Shown here piece by piece: positions 23,744-35,439 of a stretch of DNA of 64,000 nt. This DNA comes from Nymphaea colorata (lineage: Eukaryota > Streptophyta > Magnoliopsida > Nymphaeales > Nymphaeaceae). Position numbers and translations under genes: made by a program. How positions within the stretch are numbered: the stretch's first letter is position 1; each line of letters starts with the position of its first letter. The stretch spans positions 21,423,934-21,487,933 of the forward strand of contig NC_045138.2 in NCBI RefSeq assembly GCF_008831285.2, given 5' to 3'. The notes beneath the pieces are model-generated. The model saw nothing but the letters and a program-made list of their open reading frames with translations. It had not been told where the DNA came from and searched no databases.

Positions 23744-26700
23744 TTATGCAGCTAAGTTCACCTGCCCATAATGATCATTATGGCGCAGAACGAGTTTTAG
23801 ACCCTTGGCACCCTCAGTAAACACCTTCTTCTTCAAGGAGCTCCTCGCAGGTTGATGGTGACTCTCCTTTAATCCATGCAGACCGTCTAAGCTGGACCAA
23901 GTTGGTCCTCTTGGAGTGCTTTCTAGCCACAAGAATCTCTCTGAGTATGGGTTTACCAGACTCTCGCAAAATTCCTCTGGAGTCTCGCATATCAGTCCCT
24001 AAAAGAATCAGAAGTTTCAAAAAATAAGCACATAATCAGATAAAGATAGAGATTCCTCTGGAGTCTCGCATCAGTCCCTAAAAGAATCAGAAGTTTCAAA
24101 AATAAGCACATAATCAGATAAAGATAGAAAAAAACACCACGAAGAAATTTATTCTTTTTTTACCTCTGCCATGGCCTTAATTCTTAGACCAACTTCTTTT
24201 GTTAGAAGGATGAGCTGCCCATCCGTCTTGAGTCTCTTGAAGAGGAGGGCGCATTCAAGAATGTGATCTTCAGCAGTCGGTGAAACTATCTCTGCAAAGC
24301 TTCCATAACTGGAAAATGAGATCTGGCTAGCAGTAAGGAAACTCATCGCATTGCAGCCACTAGATTCGCTGCCTCCTTGATTCAGTTGCAGGTGAGGAGA
24401 CACTGGAGGGGTTGCTGACACCGGGAAGCATTCACCAGAGCTCTGCACATGAATCCACCAGCTCATTTTGACCATGCATTGCTCTATCCATTGCATCACA
24501 ACAGAAGCCTCTGATTCTTTTCTAAATCTGCTTGCTCGGTGTTTAAGACTATCTAATTCCCGAACAACTGGACCAAAGCCATTAGAAAACAAGCACAACA
24601 TAAATCAATTAAGAAAGAAGAACAATAAACATTATGGAAGTAACTAATGTGATACTGAAATGCGAGTTTCAGAATTTGGTTTCTTTACCCATTCTTGGAA
24701 TAATAAGTTGAGTCCCCTTGAGACCTTCCATTAGTTTCAGTGACCTTCTGGATTGTGCATTGAGTAAGCAACTTGTATCAACCACCATGTACCATTTCTT
24801 TTTTGCTGCCGCCCCCACAGTATCAGACTCTTGATGACTAAAAGACTGAATACGTATCCCGATCAGTTAGCTTTATCATTCGACAGTTAAAGATGCTGGC
24901 AAATAAAAATAAACAAGGTTCAGGACCTTCAGGTTCAATTATATGCTTACCACAGAAGAACAACTGATTTCGTTGCTGATTCTTTTTTTATTTGAGATAT
25001 TGAAAGTTCCTGATGCATTATTGATGATCGGCGAGTGTTCGACACCTCCAGGTGAACTAAGGAGCAAATTTTGGAATGGTACTCTTTCTTCCTGCCTTCT
25101 TTTTAGGATCATCTCCTCTTTGAACTTTGACGAAGTCTTGGCCCTCGACTTCAGAACTTGAGAAGATTTTGGGGTAACATTCTCTTTGTCACATGGAAAC
25201 ATGCCTTCCATAATGGAGTCGCTGTGAGCAGATGAAGGTGAACCACACAGCCACTCCAACTTCATATCGTGTTTAGCGGTTGCAAGCTGTCTTATGTTAT
25301 TGGCTTTCATTGTTGAATTTTCAGACGTAAGCTTCCCTCTTGACTTCAAGATACTGACTGATGGAGTGTGTGGAGTCATGTTCTCCTTATCCGACAGGAA
25401 TACATCTTCCATATCAAGACAACCACGAAAAAATGGAGATGATCCTGGCAACCTGTTACGCTTATCTTGCTCTTCAACACTTTTAAGTGTTCCACTGTTT
25501 CTCTCATCATCTAGATCACCATACTCAAGTCTCCTGCTTGATTTTAGAACACGGGAAGGAATCTGATGGGTGGAATTCTCTTTATCTGATACGAAGGTAT
25601 CTTCCCTACCGGACTTTGTGATTCTAGCGCTTAAAGGTGATCGGCCTAAAGGTGATGGCTGGAACTGATGCCGCTTTGTGCCCTGTTCAGCAGTTACAGC
25701 TATCTTCTTGTTATTTGATTCGGCCAAGCATCCACCTGTGGCTTTGTTATTTGTTTTTGGAATCAAATTCACTAGATCTGAAGAGCAAGACTTCCTCTCT
25801 TCCTCAACACTTTGATAACCTGAGCCACAGTAAAGCCCTTCTAACATTGCTCCACAACCATGGTCTGGGGTTGCAGGAGCATTCCAATTCCTGAGTATGG
25901 CATTATCTGGTTGAAGACCATGGGGATCTTCTTCCCCCACATTTGATTCTGAAATGCATTGGAGAGTTTGTGGAGAGAAGCTTTTCTTATTTGGTAGTAA
26001 CAAGTCTTCATCTTCGTTAGAACTAATGATGGAGCCGTAAGGAACTCCCTGCACCACATGCCATTCCTTTGTTTCCAGGAAGACATTGACAGTAGTACTG
26101 TTCTCCCAACCTCCCATTTCTATATCATCAGAAGCGACGAATTCATTGGTTCCACGATTTTCTTTCTCCAAATCAAATTCTTCCTCTTGGTTGTCGATTA
26201 TATCCGTGCTAACTTCGTTTTTTTCTTGGTGGATGAATATAGCATCAGCTCCTAGCTCCAGATTAGTGATCTCAGCATACAAGGCCATGTCAAGCCCTTC
26301 GTCGCTCTCTTTATTTGGCATTAGCGTGTTTTCCTCTTCAAAAGAACTACCGATGCATGAGTCAGGAGGAAGTACCTGCTTGCTGCCGCATGCCATATCT
26401 TCTGACGAAACATCCAGAGCAGTCGTGTTCTCCCAGACTCTGACTTCGTCATCATTAGAACCAACGAGCAAATTGGTGGTTGGATTCTCTTTATCCAAAT
26501 TAACTTCTACTTGGCTGGCGATTATGTCCATGATCATTTCGTTCTTAGCATGATCGATGACTGCAGCAGCTTTGCTTTCTAGATTAGTAATCTCAGCATA
26601 GCAGAGCATGTCAAGCCCTTTGTCCCTCTTCGTGTGCTTACGCAGATGAGGTGCACTTGAAGACATGCACCTTCTGCTCCAAAGATTCACGGTTCCTTGC

Positions 26701-27503
26701 TGCTCCATAGTCTCACTGCTCTGTCGTCCATGATTTCCTTTCCTGGATGTTGTGCTACTGATTGGTGACCCTGGTAATGAAGGGTATAAACCTTCGGACT
26801 TCAATGGAGGTGCCGATGGACATTGATTTTGTTTATCGATATCAAGAAGGATGCCACTCCCTTCGTTCTGAATCAAAAACATTAACACAAAAATATATGA
26901 TTCACGAATGACGGGAATGCTGAAGAAAGGGGCTAAAGAACTCAAGACTTTGTCAGATGGGCACCTCCTGGTTTTGGGAAATGGACGATAATACGTCATC
27001 TTGTTCTTTCTCTAGGTCAAAAATCGATGACACCCATTTCAGCTTATACATCCTTGTTGAACCTCCCAACTTCAGAACGTCTCCTTCTTCAACTTGCACG
27101 GAAACTTGGGGTGTCATCTTTCGTCCCGAAACCATTGTCCCATGAACTGCAGATCAGCATGATCTTTTCTCATAAATTTCTCATTATCAGAAAGAAAACC
27201 AATAAATTATATTGGTATGGCAAGAAAGTGAAAAGATTGAGCACCTGAAGATTGATCAGTCACCCAAAGCTTCTTGGAAGATTCATTAATCTTGAGTTGA
27301 AGATGGTACCGGCTGATGCTAGGGTGCTCTAACACAATATCACAATCTGGGTGGCGCCCAACCATCATAATCACGTCTTCTTGGCTACGTTCAGCCTCTG
27401 AAACAGGTGCTCTGCTGAGGATGATGTTCTTCACATGAGCTCCATTCTTGAAGACAGTGAAAACAGGGATCATTTTGCCTCTTTCTTCTTCTTTTTGGTC
27501 CAT
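23744..27503 (-). CDS. PS1: FHA + PIN domain protein, PARALLEL SPINDLE 1-like
   Basis: Six exons: 27245-27503, 26965-27146, 24951-26867, 24689-24845, 24164-24567 and 23744-23998, all joining in frame to give 1057 residues. Residues ~14-115 form an FHA domain with VGRHPDCDI, EHPSISRYHLQL and HGTMVSG, a phosphothreonine-binding fold. The long exon 3 (148-786) is low-complexity and repetitive: two ~110-residue repeats starting GLDM..YAEITNLE, and three DKEN..P..LKS repeats. Residues ~803-975 form a PIN domain (MVVDTSCLLNA with D809, VVRELD with E842, EDHILECALLF with D939, LLTKEVGLRIKAMAE with E963). This architecture is that of Arabidopsis PS1, which controls meiosis II spindle orientation; loss gives unreduced pollen. 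The protein is shorter than Arabidopsis PS1. The last intron's 3' splice site is duplicated (see findings). Confidence 0.9.
23971..24128. repeat. Tandem duplication (81/78 bp) spanning the last 3' splice site of the PS1-like gene
   Basis: Copy A (23971-24051) and copy B (24052-24128) share ATTCCTCTGGAGTCTCGCAT, CAGTCCCTAAAAGAATCAGA and CACATAATCAGATAAAGATA, differing by two small indels. Copy A includes the first 28 nt of exon 6 plus intron; copy B is wholly intronic and holds a decoy acceptor TTTTAG|GGACTGATGCG. Confidence 0.92.
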
Positions 27504-27841
27504 AGTGGAAGCAGATCTTCTCTCGGGGTTTCGTCTTCTTCTTCTTCTTCCTTCACTTCAAATTTTCGAGCTAGAAAACCACCTTGGCAAGAGAGGAGGC
27601 ATCAAGAAAGGCAACAAATTTTGAGACATGGCTAGCGGTGAGCTCGTGGTTTTCCCTGTTATTTCAAATCGCTCAAAAGATAGAGATCCGTTTCTGCAAC
27701 GGCCATTTTTTTGAACGAACGGCGGGTCACGAGCAATCACCTAACGGGCAGCACTCAAAATTTTCTCATCAAATCCTCGATTCTTTATGACAATGTCATA
27801 AATGACCAATTTATGTCATTTTCCCTACCCTCGTCTTTTTC

Positions 27842-27850
27842 TTTATATAA
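27842..27850 (-). promoter_or_regulatory. Possible TATA box of the PS1-like gene
   Basis: ATTATATAAAG on the minus strand lies about 340 nt upstream of the start codon, before a pyrimidine-rich leader (27504-27560). Position is plausible but untested. Confidence 0.3.
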
Positions 27851-28193
27851 TATTGCCAAACGTTCTTTTCTTTTTCCTAATTTATTTTATTCATATTGAA
27901 TTTACATGTTCGCGTGCTGGCCTTTGATTTCAAATTAATGAATCAAACAGTTCCTCACGAATCATAAGTGTCAAACAACCAACAGCAACGTTGAAATTTG
28001 TTAACATTTGGGAGGCATTTGATTACTCCATATTTGAAAACCATGGATTTGGATTTGATGTTGATGTAACATAGCACGGCGCGTGGGGGCTTGTGTGAGC
28101 AATTGTCCATACAGTCCCACAAATTTTTTTTTCTTTTTTCTTTTTTTTTTTTACATTGGCGGTCACCAATAATTACTAATGCATATGTATATC

Positions 28194-28583
28194 CTTAATG
28201 ATTTGCTTAGTGCCTCTCTACCATTTTATTTTGTGTAAGTTTTTCTAAACTAATGCCCCTAATCAAAATTTGCTGTTAGCATGCTTTTGCTAATATGGTA
28301 AAAGATCCATGGTAAAATTTATAGTTTCCATAGGTTAGAGCTAAGATCCACATTTAAAATTCTTTTTATATTTTTTTGCATTGAAATTAATGATTTGCTT
28401 AATGTCGCTCTACCATTTTAGTGTAAGTTTTTCTAAATTAATGCCCTCACCAAAATTTGCTGGCTTTGCCACTGGATAGCATGTTTTTGATATTATGGTA
28501 AAAGAGCATGATAAAATTTATAGTTGATCATAGGTCAGACCTAAGATCCACATTTAAATTTCTTATTGTATTTGCATTGAAAA
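28194..28583. repeat. Direct tandem duplication, unit ~195 bp
   Basis: Both units run ATGATTTGCTTA, CTCTACCATTTTA, GTGTAAGTTTTTCTAAA, ATGCCC, AAAATTTGCTG, ATGGTAAAAGA and AAGATCCACATTTAAA in the same order, with indels of up to 20 bp. It is older than the 64-bp duplication at 17678. Confidence 0.8.
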
Positions 28584-28640
28584 AATGTATGATTTAAGAT
28601 CGAATGACAGATGATTGGAGCTTAAATTCACAGCTCTCAA

Positions 28641-28882
28641 ACCTTGAGGTTGCATTTGATAGCCTGAGATCTTAGATATGAGGCTGCATTAAAAGGTGTT
28701 TTTTGGTAGATCATCAGTTTAAACAATAACTGAAAATCTCAGTAATGTGGATTTTAAATCCATGTTACATGTTAAATCCATAGATTTGAGATCCTAATGA
28801 TCTACGACCACTGCGGATCTCAGATCCATGGTCAAACAAACACAAGCTGAAGATTTTAAAACAAGGCAATCAAACAACCCCT
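28641..28882. mobile_element. Possible MITE with diverged inverted ends
   Basis: GAGGTTGCATTTGATAGCCTGAG at the left mirrors the inverted CAAGGCAATCAAACAACCCC at the right, and the interior has inverted GAGATCTTAGAT / GGATCTCAGATCC motifs. No target duplication was found. Confidence 0.4.
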
Positions 28883-30686
28883 TAATGAAAATAACAAAAA
28901 ACAATTAATTGCTTACTTAATGGAATGTATTTCTTGAGCAGCCAAATGTAAAGTAAAAAACAAGCATGTTTTGGTTTGCCTTGAGAGCCGAAACTTTGAC
29001 ATGTCCATGTCAAATATGCATTTACGATACATATTCCGCTTGATCTCATTTCTGGATTTTGCAGAAACATGGTTCGCTATGTAATTTCTTTCGGTAGAAA
29101 ATAAATGCCAATGTTATGTCTTCCAAGATGCTTGTATTATGGACAACTTGGTAATGAAAGAAGAAACTTCTCAAATAAAGTGAAAATCGGGCATGTATGG
29201 CAAACGGAAATTATAACGAGAAAGATTTGAGAACTTAAAAATTAAAATATTCTCAAGAGACTTTTCAGGCCAATGAATTTGGGCCTGTATCCGAGACTTT
29301 TGATTTTTATATGATTTTTTTTTTTTGCATATTTTGGAGCAGCTGTATCAGTCAATATTTAAAAAAGAAGGTTATTCAAGCCCTTTCTCGTTACATTTTT
29401 CTGAAAAATAATGATATGCATCTCCATGTATAAACCATATTTACAACATCAGTTCAAATATGAGAGCTCGTGATTTGAGATTCTGGAATCTAATTTCCGG
29501 TCAATAGATTTCAGAGTTTTCGTTTAAAAGCAAGATAGATGTCATAACAAGATCCTCAAACAGAAACACAGTTTCAATATTAAACTAAAACCGCAATTGC
29601 AAATTTATGGCATCACTTGACTTGTTGTCTGCATCACCATCCTCACCAACGAACAGACCAAGACGAACTAAAACAGCAATTGGTATATTATGCCATCACA
29701 CTCACAAGTTTTCCTTTTCTGTCATTTTCTCTCCTTTTTCCCTTCATTGGCAAGGTGGAGCTGGGCAGGATCCTACCAGATTATACCCAAGAAATGCACA
29801 ACTGAAGCATTGAAAACTTGAACTCCTTTAACTTGAACAACTTAAAACCATCCCCTAACCATGTGGGCAGTGCTCCTATTCAAGCCCTTATCATTTGAAG
29901 ATATGGAACTTCCTGCATATCCTATGATGCCTAGTTTAGAGAAAAACAGAAGAATCTTGTTTAAGATCAGCCAAATGCCCACTCTGCCATAGCACTGAAA
30001 GGCAGCAAAGAACAAGCAGGCGCTTATGACATTAAAGCAACAACTGGATGAGACATTTTTTTAAATTCAGAGACGGAAATAACAGACCTTTCAACTTCCT
30101 GTATCTGCAGCTTTCTCTAAACTCAGAAATGGAAACAACACCAGCTTCTCACCTCGCTGGGGTGGAGCCCTTCGCACTATCGGTGCATTTCTTGGCAAAG
30201 TATCGGGATTAGTGATTACTGTGTTTAAACTATCGTTTGCCAGGTTTTTAGAAGAAAACAAAAACTAACCATACTATTTGAGCACCAACACCTGAGTGCT
30301 AGTGCTGACAAAAAATCTTGGAAAGCCAGATGAAACAGAAGCCTATTTCACAGCCTGATTATAGATGAGTATGCAAGAGGAGGAAATTGTCTAAAAATAT
30401 TAAACATAAACATCTAAACCACAGTTTGTTCTACAATATCATGTATGAGCTATGATACAGAAACAAGATGGATTAGTCACCAACATGCAGACCCTCTTGT
30501 ACAAAACAAATCTGTCATACTAACTGATCACCAAAAGTTAAGACCGGCCCCAAAGTGTGAGATGCACTCCTGATGAAAGAGTACAGCACATCCAATCAAA
30601 AGATTGCACAACATCTAGGACTATTGGATCCATTTGTTTCTCCAAGACCTCTGGCTTTGATATGACAATGTAAGTAGCAAAAAAAT

Positions 30687-33600
30687 TTATTCCTGCTTGT
30701 CACGATTGAGGCGAGCTCGGTGCTTCAGCTCTGCTTTTTTCCACCGTACAATTAAATAGCACAGATTGAACAGTGTATTGACCTTGAGAGAGGAAAAGTG
30801 TTAGGTTAAAAAGGAGTGGCTTTTTTTTAAAATACAAAGATGGATATGGGTTGCCATTGATACTTACAAGTATGATAATTGCAATGATCAGAAGAGGGCC
30901 AGACCAAAGTACTGAAAGGAAAAGACCATTTGGATCAAAATAATTCTGTCCAGCAAACTTTCTCCAATTGCTTCCAAGTAGATGATTAATATTTTCAGCC
31001 AAATATACACCACCAACTGCAAGGTGCAGAAATCATCAGGGCAAGCATTGCAGTTAACAAGTTTAAAATACTATATAAAGTATAAACTGTTGTCAAATGC
31101 ATTGAACTGTACATAGCAACGTTCAACCGTACACACCAACAGCGAACAATAATGTTAACATATGAAAATTAGAAAGCATATAAATTTCCTGGAAACAAGA
31201 AAGCTTGCCCCTGATAAGACGAGAAAATAAGAGTGGAGATCAGACCATCTCGCAGTCTCATGTGAATATAATGGCATTCCTTTTCATCATGGCTTACAGA
31301 TCCAAGGGAAACGTGTAGGTTCCCTCCACTTTTTAAAGTTCTTAATACTTAACGCATCAGAAAACACAACGCATTTCAACTATCTTTGTATATTTTAAGT
31401 TTTTTTTGTATTTCAAGTAATTACAGTTTTCAGTTTTTTTTTAACTTTTTGTTTTAGGTCACCACCAATTGACTAGTCCTGTGTAGGTTTTACATGGATC
31501 TGACACTATAGTCATGTTGAAGGTCCATATTCGCACACAATCTTGTTGAAGCATAAACATTGACTTGACAATATTCGTACACAATCTGGTTGAAGCATAA
31601 CCATTGACTTCACATGGTGTAAGGCACTCAATTATGCAAATTTCGAACAAGAGCCTCATGAAAGTCATGAAGCACTGCTTCAAGACCATCAAATGGATCT
31701 CTAGCTTTGATGATCTAAGCCAGAAGAAGGAGATCCATCTCAGAAGAAATCCATGACAATATGGAGCACCTCATGTCACTTAGCAAAAGGTCGTACTGTG
31801 CCCAAGCTGATGCATCAAAAACATCGCTTTTATTTCTAACAAACAATGAAATGATAGTCTGCCAGCATGGCTCCTAAACCCCTGCAATCAGATTTGTCCA
31901 GCCTCGATAGTCTACCACATTGTCACAAATATCCTTCTCAGACTTTTATGGGGCAAAGTTCTTCACAGATCTAATCAGCAAATATGTTCTTTTCTGGAAA
32001 AGCAGTGTGAGTCCAGAAAACTAAAATATATAAGAACAACAGTTTATGAATTTTCTACTATTTTTCTTACAAAAAAGTTTTGATAAACATTCAAGATAGT
32101 TATTAAAATGTTAAAAAAACAAAACATGAAAAATAGAAGTGTTGAACATTTTTCACAATGGCTTTTAAGACAGCATACAAAATATCATTATATTTTCATT
32201 TTCGTCATATTTCAGCATATCATGATCATTTCACTTTTTTTTTTCATTTCACTTGTTTATGCAATATTTTGAAAATATCATTGATATTTGGGACAATTAT
32301 CTACCATGAACGAAGGAAACAAGAAATGAAGGAGTAATTAAACAGAAAATAAACTAACGAAAATGTGGAAAATTTCATAGCTTCAATCTCAAGTGATCTA
32401 GCTAATTAAAATGTATAAATCATCCATTCATAATATCACAGACAGAAAACAAAATAACTGAGTAAAAAAGATAATCCCTACAAAAATAATAACCTAAAAT
32501 GATAACGCTTCACAACTAATAATGGCTAGACTATGATTTTTTTTAATTCAAAAACTTAACAAAAAGATTATTCTGGATCTAGATGGATCTAGTGTGCCCA
32601 GGTCACATTTGGATTGCCCAAAGCTCCTGCATCGATCTCCCTGGGCTGAATAAAAGCACCCTTCGGTCTGATTTGCTTCTGCTTCTTCCAATTTTGCTTA
32701 ATCTGACATGCTACAAACTCAAAATGAGATTGGAGCATGTGGTCGTGCTAAATAAAATCAGCACTCTGAAGATGGGATGTTACAATTCATCTGCCTTAAA
32801 GAATACACATCCGTACGTTTTGGGCCCTGACATGGCTCCAATACCAACTGCAATAATCCAGCTTTTTAAAATTGACTCGAGTATTTGCTCTGCTAATTGT
32901 ATCCCACTTTTACAGCCAGCTTTTTTTGGAATTCAAAAAGGGCTATGAATCAGGGCACAAGGTAGTACAAGAAGTAGGTATATAAGGACATGAAATTTTC
33001 TCAAAGGATCTTAGATATGAAATTATTGTCAAATGGCTCCCAGGCACAGGATGTTCAACTTTTCATGCGTAAGGAATCTGAACAGAAGATTGAATCAAAG
33101 ATCCGAACTCTATCCCGATCAAAACTTTCAACTCTCTTCAAATTTCAACTAAGGAAACCACAGCACTATGCAATTCCACGAATCAAGGGTCCACAATTAA
33201 CCCTTCAATTGCATGCTATTTCTTAGTTCAAAAGATAGAGATCTATTTGTTTTTTACAAATATTTGATGTCCCTACAAGGACATTTCAAGGGCCAGAAAG
33301 AATCTTGAGACCTCTGTATTTCTGCTATAAGTTCTACATGAAGATAATACATATCTAAACATGATGCGGCTGACAATAGCAATGATGTATGGGGCTGCAA
33401 GAAGGCTAATCTAGCAATCAGGACGAATGGCATGTAGTAAAAATGCAAATAGCTTTTTCTAAATCAATTAGGGAATACATATCTAAACATGATGCTGCTG
33501 ACATCCATACCTTAATTTTTCTTTAAAAACTAAAGGAAATAACACTTCTGCACAACATAAACTAATAAAGAAGGTGTTAGACAAGTAGGAATGTCACAAC

Positions 33601-33713
33601 ATACGTGCTAGAAGAAACAAGATCATCTGAAAGTTGCTATGCTTCCTGGAGGCGATAGCCACCACCACAAGAATCACATGAAAAATCAGCAACGATATCA
33701 ACCATGGCTCCTA

Positions 33714-33755
<42 letters not shown>

Positions 33756-35435
33756 ACAACAGAATAACTGTAAGGCAGAACATAACAGGTCCATACTTTT
33801 ATTAAGAATGATATATACATGAGTAGAGTGTGCTTGTGTGTGTGTATGTGTGATCCTGATGTGTGTGTGTGTATGTGTGATCATGATGTGTGTGTGTAAG
33901 AGAGAGAGAGAGAGAGCACGCAAACCCTGGAGACCTAAATGACCACCCACGATCAGATGGTAATACCAACCGTCTTTTCTAGCTCCAGTCTATTATGTCG
34001 GTATTCTCCTCTCCTATGAAGCCCATTCTAATAGATGTGACTACATGCAGCCAAGATTGCATACATATATGTACAAAAGAGAAGTAGAGAACCTTAACAA
34101 ATCAACTGTAATGCAGCAACAAAGAACTACCAGCTATGCACAAACAAGGGACTTAAACTTAAGAAAGCGAGCTCAATATAAATGCTTTTGCACACATAAC
34201 AAACATTCAAAATGCTCATCTCCTCAAAGAGATATATATATTCACTTTCATTAGATGTAAAATCTTATAATTTCAATGCAGATATTTATCCTTCATTATG
34301 GATGTGAACACTTGCATATTTTGTACCCATGGTTACTATTTCTGTGTAGGTCAAGGTTATAAAAATGTCTCCTACAAAATATTTCTTCATGAGGAATCCA
34401 AATCATCCCCTAGTTTCTTTACTGAAAGCCCGGACGATCTGCTGGTACAGCTTAACAGCACCAACTACTTTTTATCTAAGATAATACGGTAGAGACTAGT
34501 AAGGCAATAGGTTGAACCGTTGAAGGATGCTTAACCTTCGGTTACTGCACTGGATAGAACGAAGCACAAAAGCACATGTCCAGCCATAGCACATGTCCGG
34601 CCATAGACACGAACAAACAACCGTTTCACTTGTACCAAAATAGATTGTTTCATCAGATGTCTTAATTTTTAAGCAAAATAATGACAAAAATGTATTTCAC
34701 TACTATTCATCCTGCTTTCATAGTTAAGGTGGCTTACACAAATACCATTTATGATTCTATCCATCTTTGTTGCTTTGCTTTTTCTTTTCCCAATTCAAAG
34801 AAATATAAGCCACTACAATTCAATTTCTACTATTCTGTCAGATCAGATAATATGGAAAAGGATCTACGTTGCAAGTCAGAAGACGAACTTAACCACATTG
34901 ACCAAATCACAGCATGGAGCTGAATGTATATCTCACAATTCCCACCTAGCTTCTAAAAGCGTGCAGGTGAAAGCACATCTCTTGACTATTGACAAAAGCA
35001 TGAAGCACCTCTTTTCCTCAACAATGTCGGGTATAACTAGTTCTCAGTCTAGATCGAATTCACACAAGCATGTAACGCTATTTCTCAGGGAAAAGAAAGA
35101 ACTGTCCCGGTATCATAAAGATTATCTTTAGATTCGTCCGTAATTATGCATAGTAAATGACAGAAAACAATTGCTAATGGAGAGAACATTGATTTCCTCA
35201 TGCTTTGTTGTCCAACAACGAGGCAGATAACGTAATCACTGAAAGAAAGAGAAACCCATTAAAAAGCCAAAAACTAAAGAAGAAGGGGACTTACCTTCCA
35301 ATCGATGGCGTGGAAGAAGCCGACGAAGTTGTCAATGGCGGGTTGGCTTCCGCTTCGGATCTCGTCCCTCACCTTGTCAAACAGATCTGAAAGAAAGTCC
35401 AACTGACCCTCGATAGCTGACTTCACCTCTTCCAT
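30687..35435 (-). CDS. TMEM18: Transmembrane protein 18 (TMEM18) homologue
   Basis: Four exons: 35295-35435, 33605-33710, 30868-31016 and 30687-30782, joining in frame to 163 residues. The N-terminus MEEVKSAIEGQLDFLSDLFD is followed by VGFFHAIDWK and EPWLISLLIFHVILVVVAIA (first membrane helix), FQMILFLLALGGVYLAENIN (second), SNWRKFAGQNYFDPNGLF, and a third hydrophobic stretch SVLWSGPLLIIAIIIL running into LFNLCYLIVRW. The tail KKAELKHRARLNRDKQE is strongly basic. Order, spacing and length fit TMEM18, a small conserved three-helix protein of the nuclear envelope/ER in animals; the plant role is not established. Intron 1 (1584 nt) ends in a 40-nt T tract and intron 2 (2588 nt) holds a decayed LTR fragment. 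Confidence 0.93.
32590..32880 (-). mobile_element. Decayed TRIM-like LTR/internal fragment in TMEM18 intron 2
   Basis: GATGGGATGTTACAATTCAT, CTGCCTTAAAGAATACACATCC and GGCTCCAATACCAACTGCAATAA occur in the same order as the 3' LTR end, polypurine tract and primer-binding site of the TRIM at 21661-22125, with many substitutions. Only the central segment is recognisable. Confidence 0.5.
33715..33754 (-). repeat. 40-nt homopolymer forming the polypyrimidine tract of TMEM18 intron 1
   Basis: Forty consecutive A on the plus strand are forty T on the transcribed strand, ending two bases before the acceptor dinucleotide (T-tract, GTAG|GAG; exon starts at 33710). Confidence 0.95.
33826..33915. repeat. 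(GT)n / (GA)n minisatellite in TMEM18 intron 1
   Basis: Two near-identical blocks of GTGTGTGTGTATGTGTGATC (each followed by an (A/C)TGATGTG bridge) are followed by GT and then GA dinucleotide runs. Confidence 0.85.
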
Positions 35436-35439
35436 TCTC

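Larger units (their letters stand above)
27900..30680. other. Intergenic between the PS1-like and TMEM18 genes; repeats only
   Basis: Contains a ~195-bp direct duplication (28194-28583), a possible MITE (28641-28882) and poly-T runs. The right end should hold the 3' UTR of TMEM18. A short open frame at 29607-29813 on the plus strand has no recognisable features. Confidence 0.55.

Noticed and set aside
26086-26553. 155-residue open frame on the plus strand
   Set aside because: Antisense of PS1-like exon 3; serine-rich composition is the complement of the acidic repeats.
33826-33915. CRISPR-like repeat array
   Set aside because: GT/GA dinucleotide minisatellite in an intron of a eukaryotic gene; no spacers.
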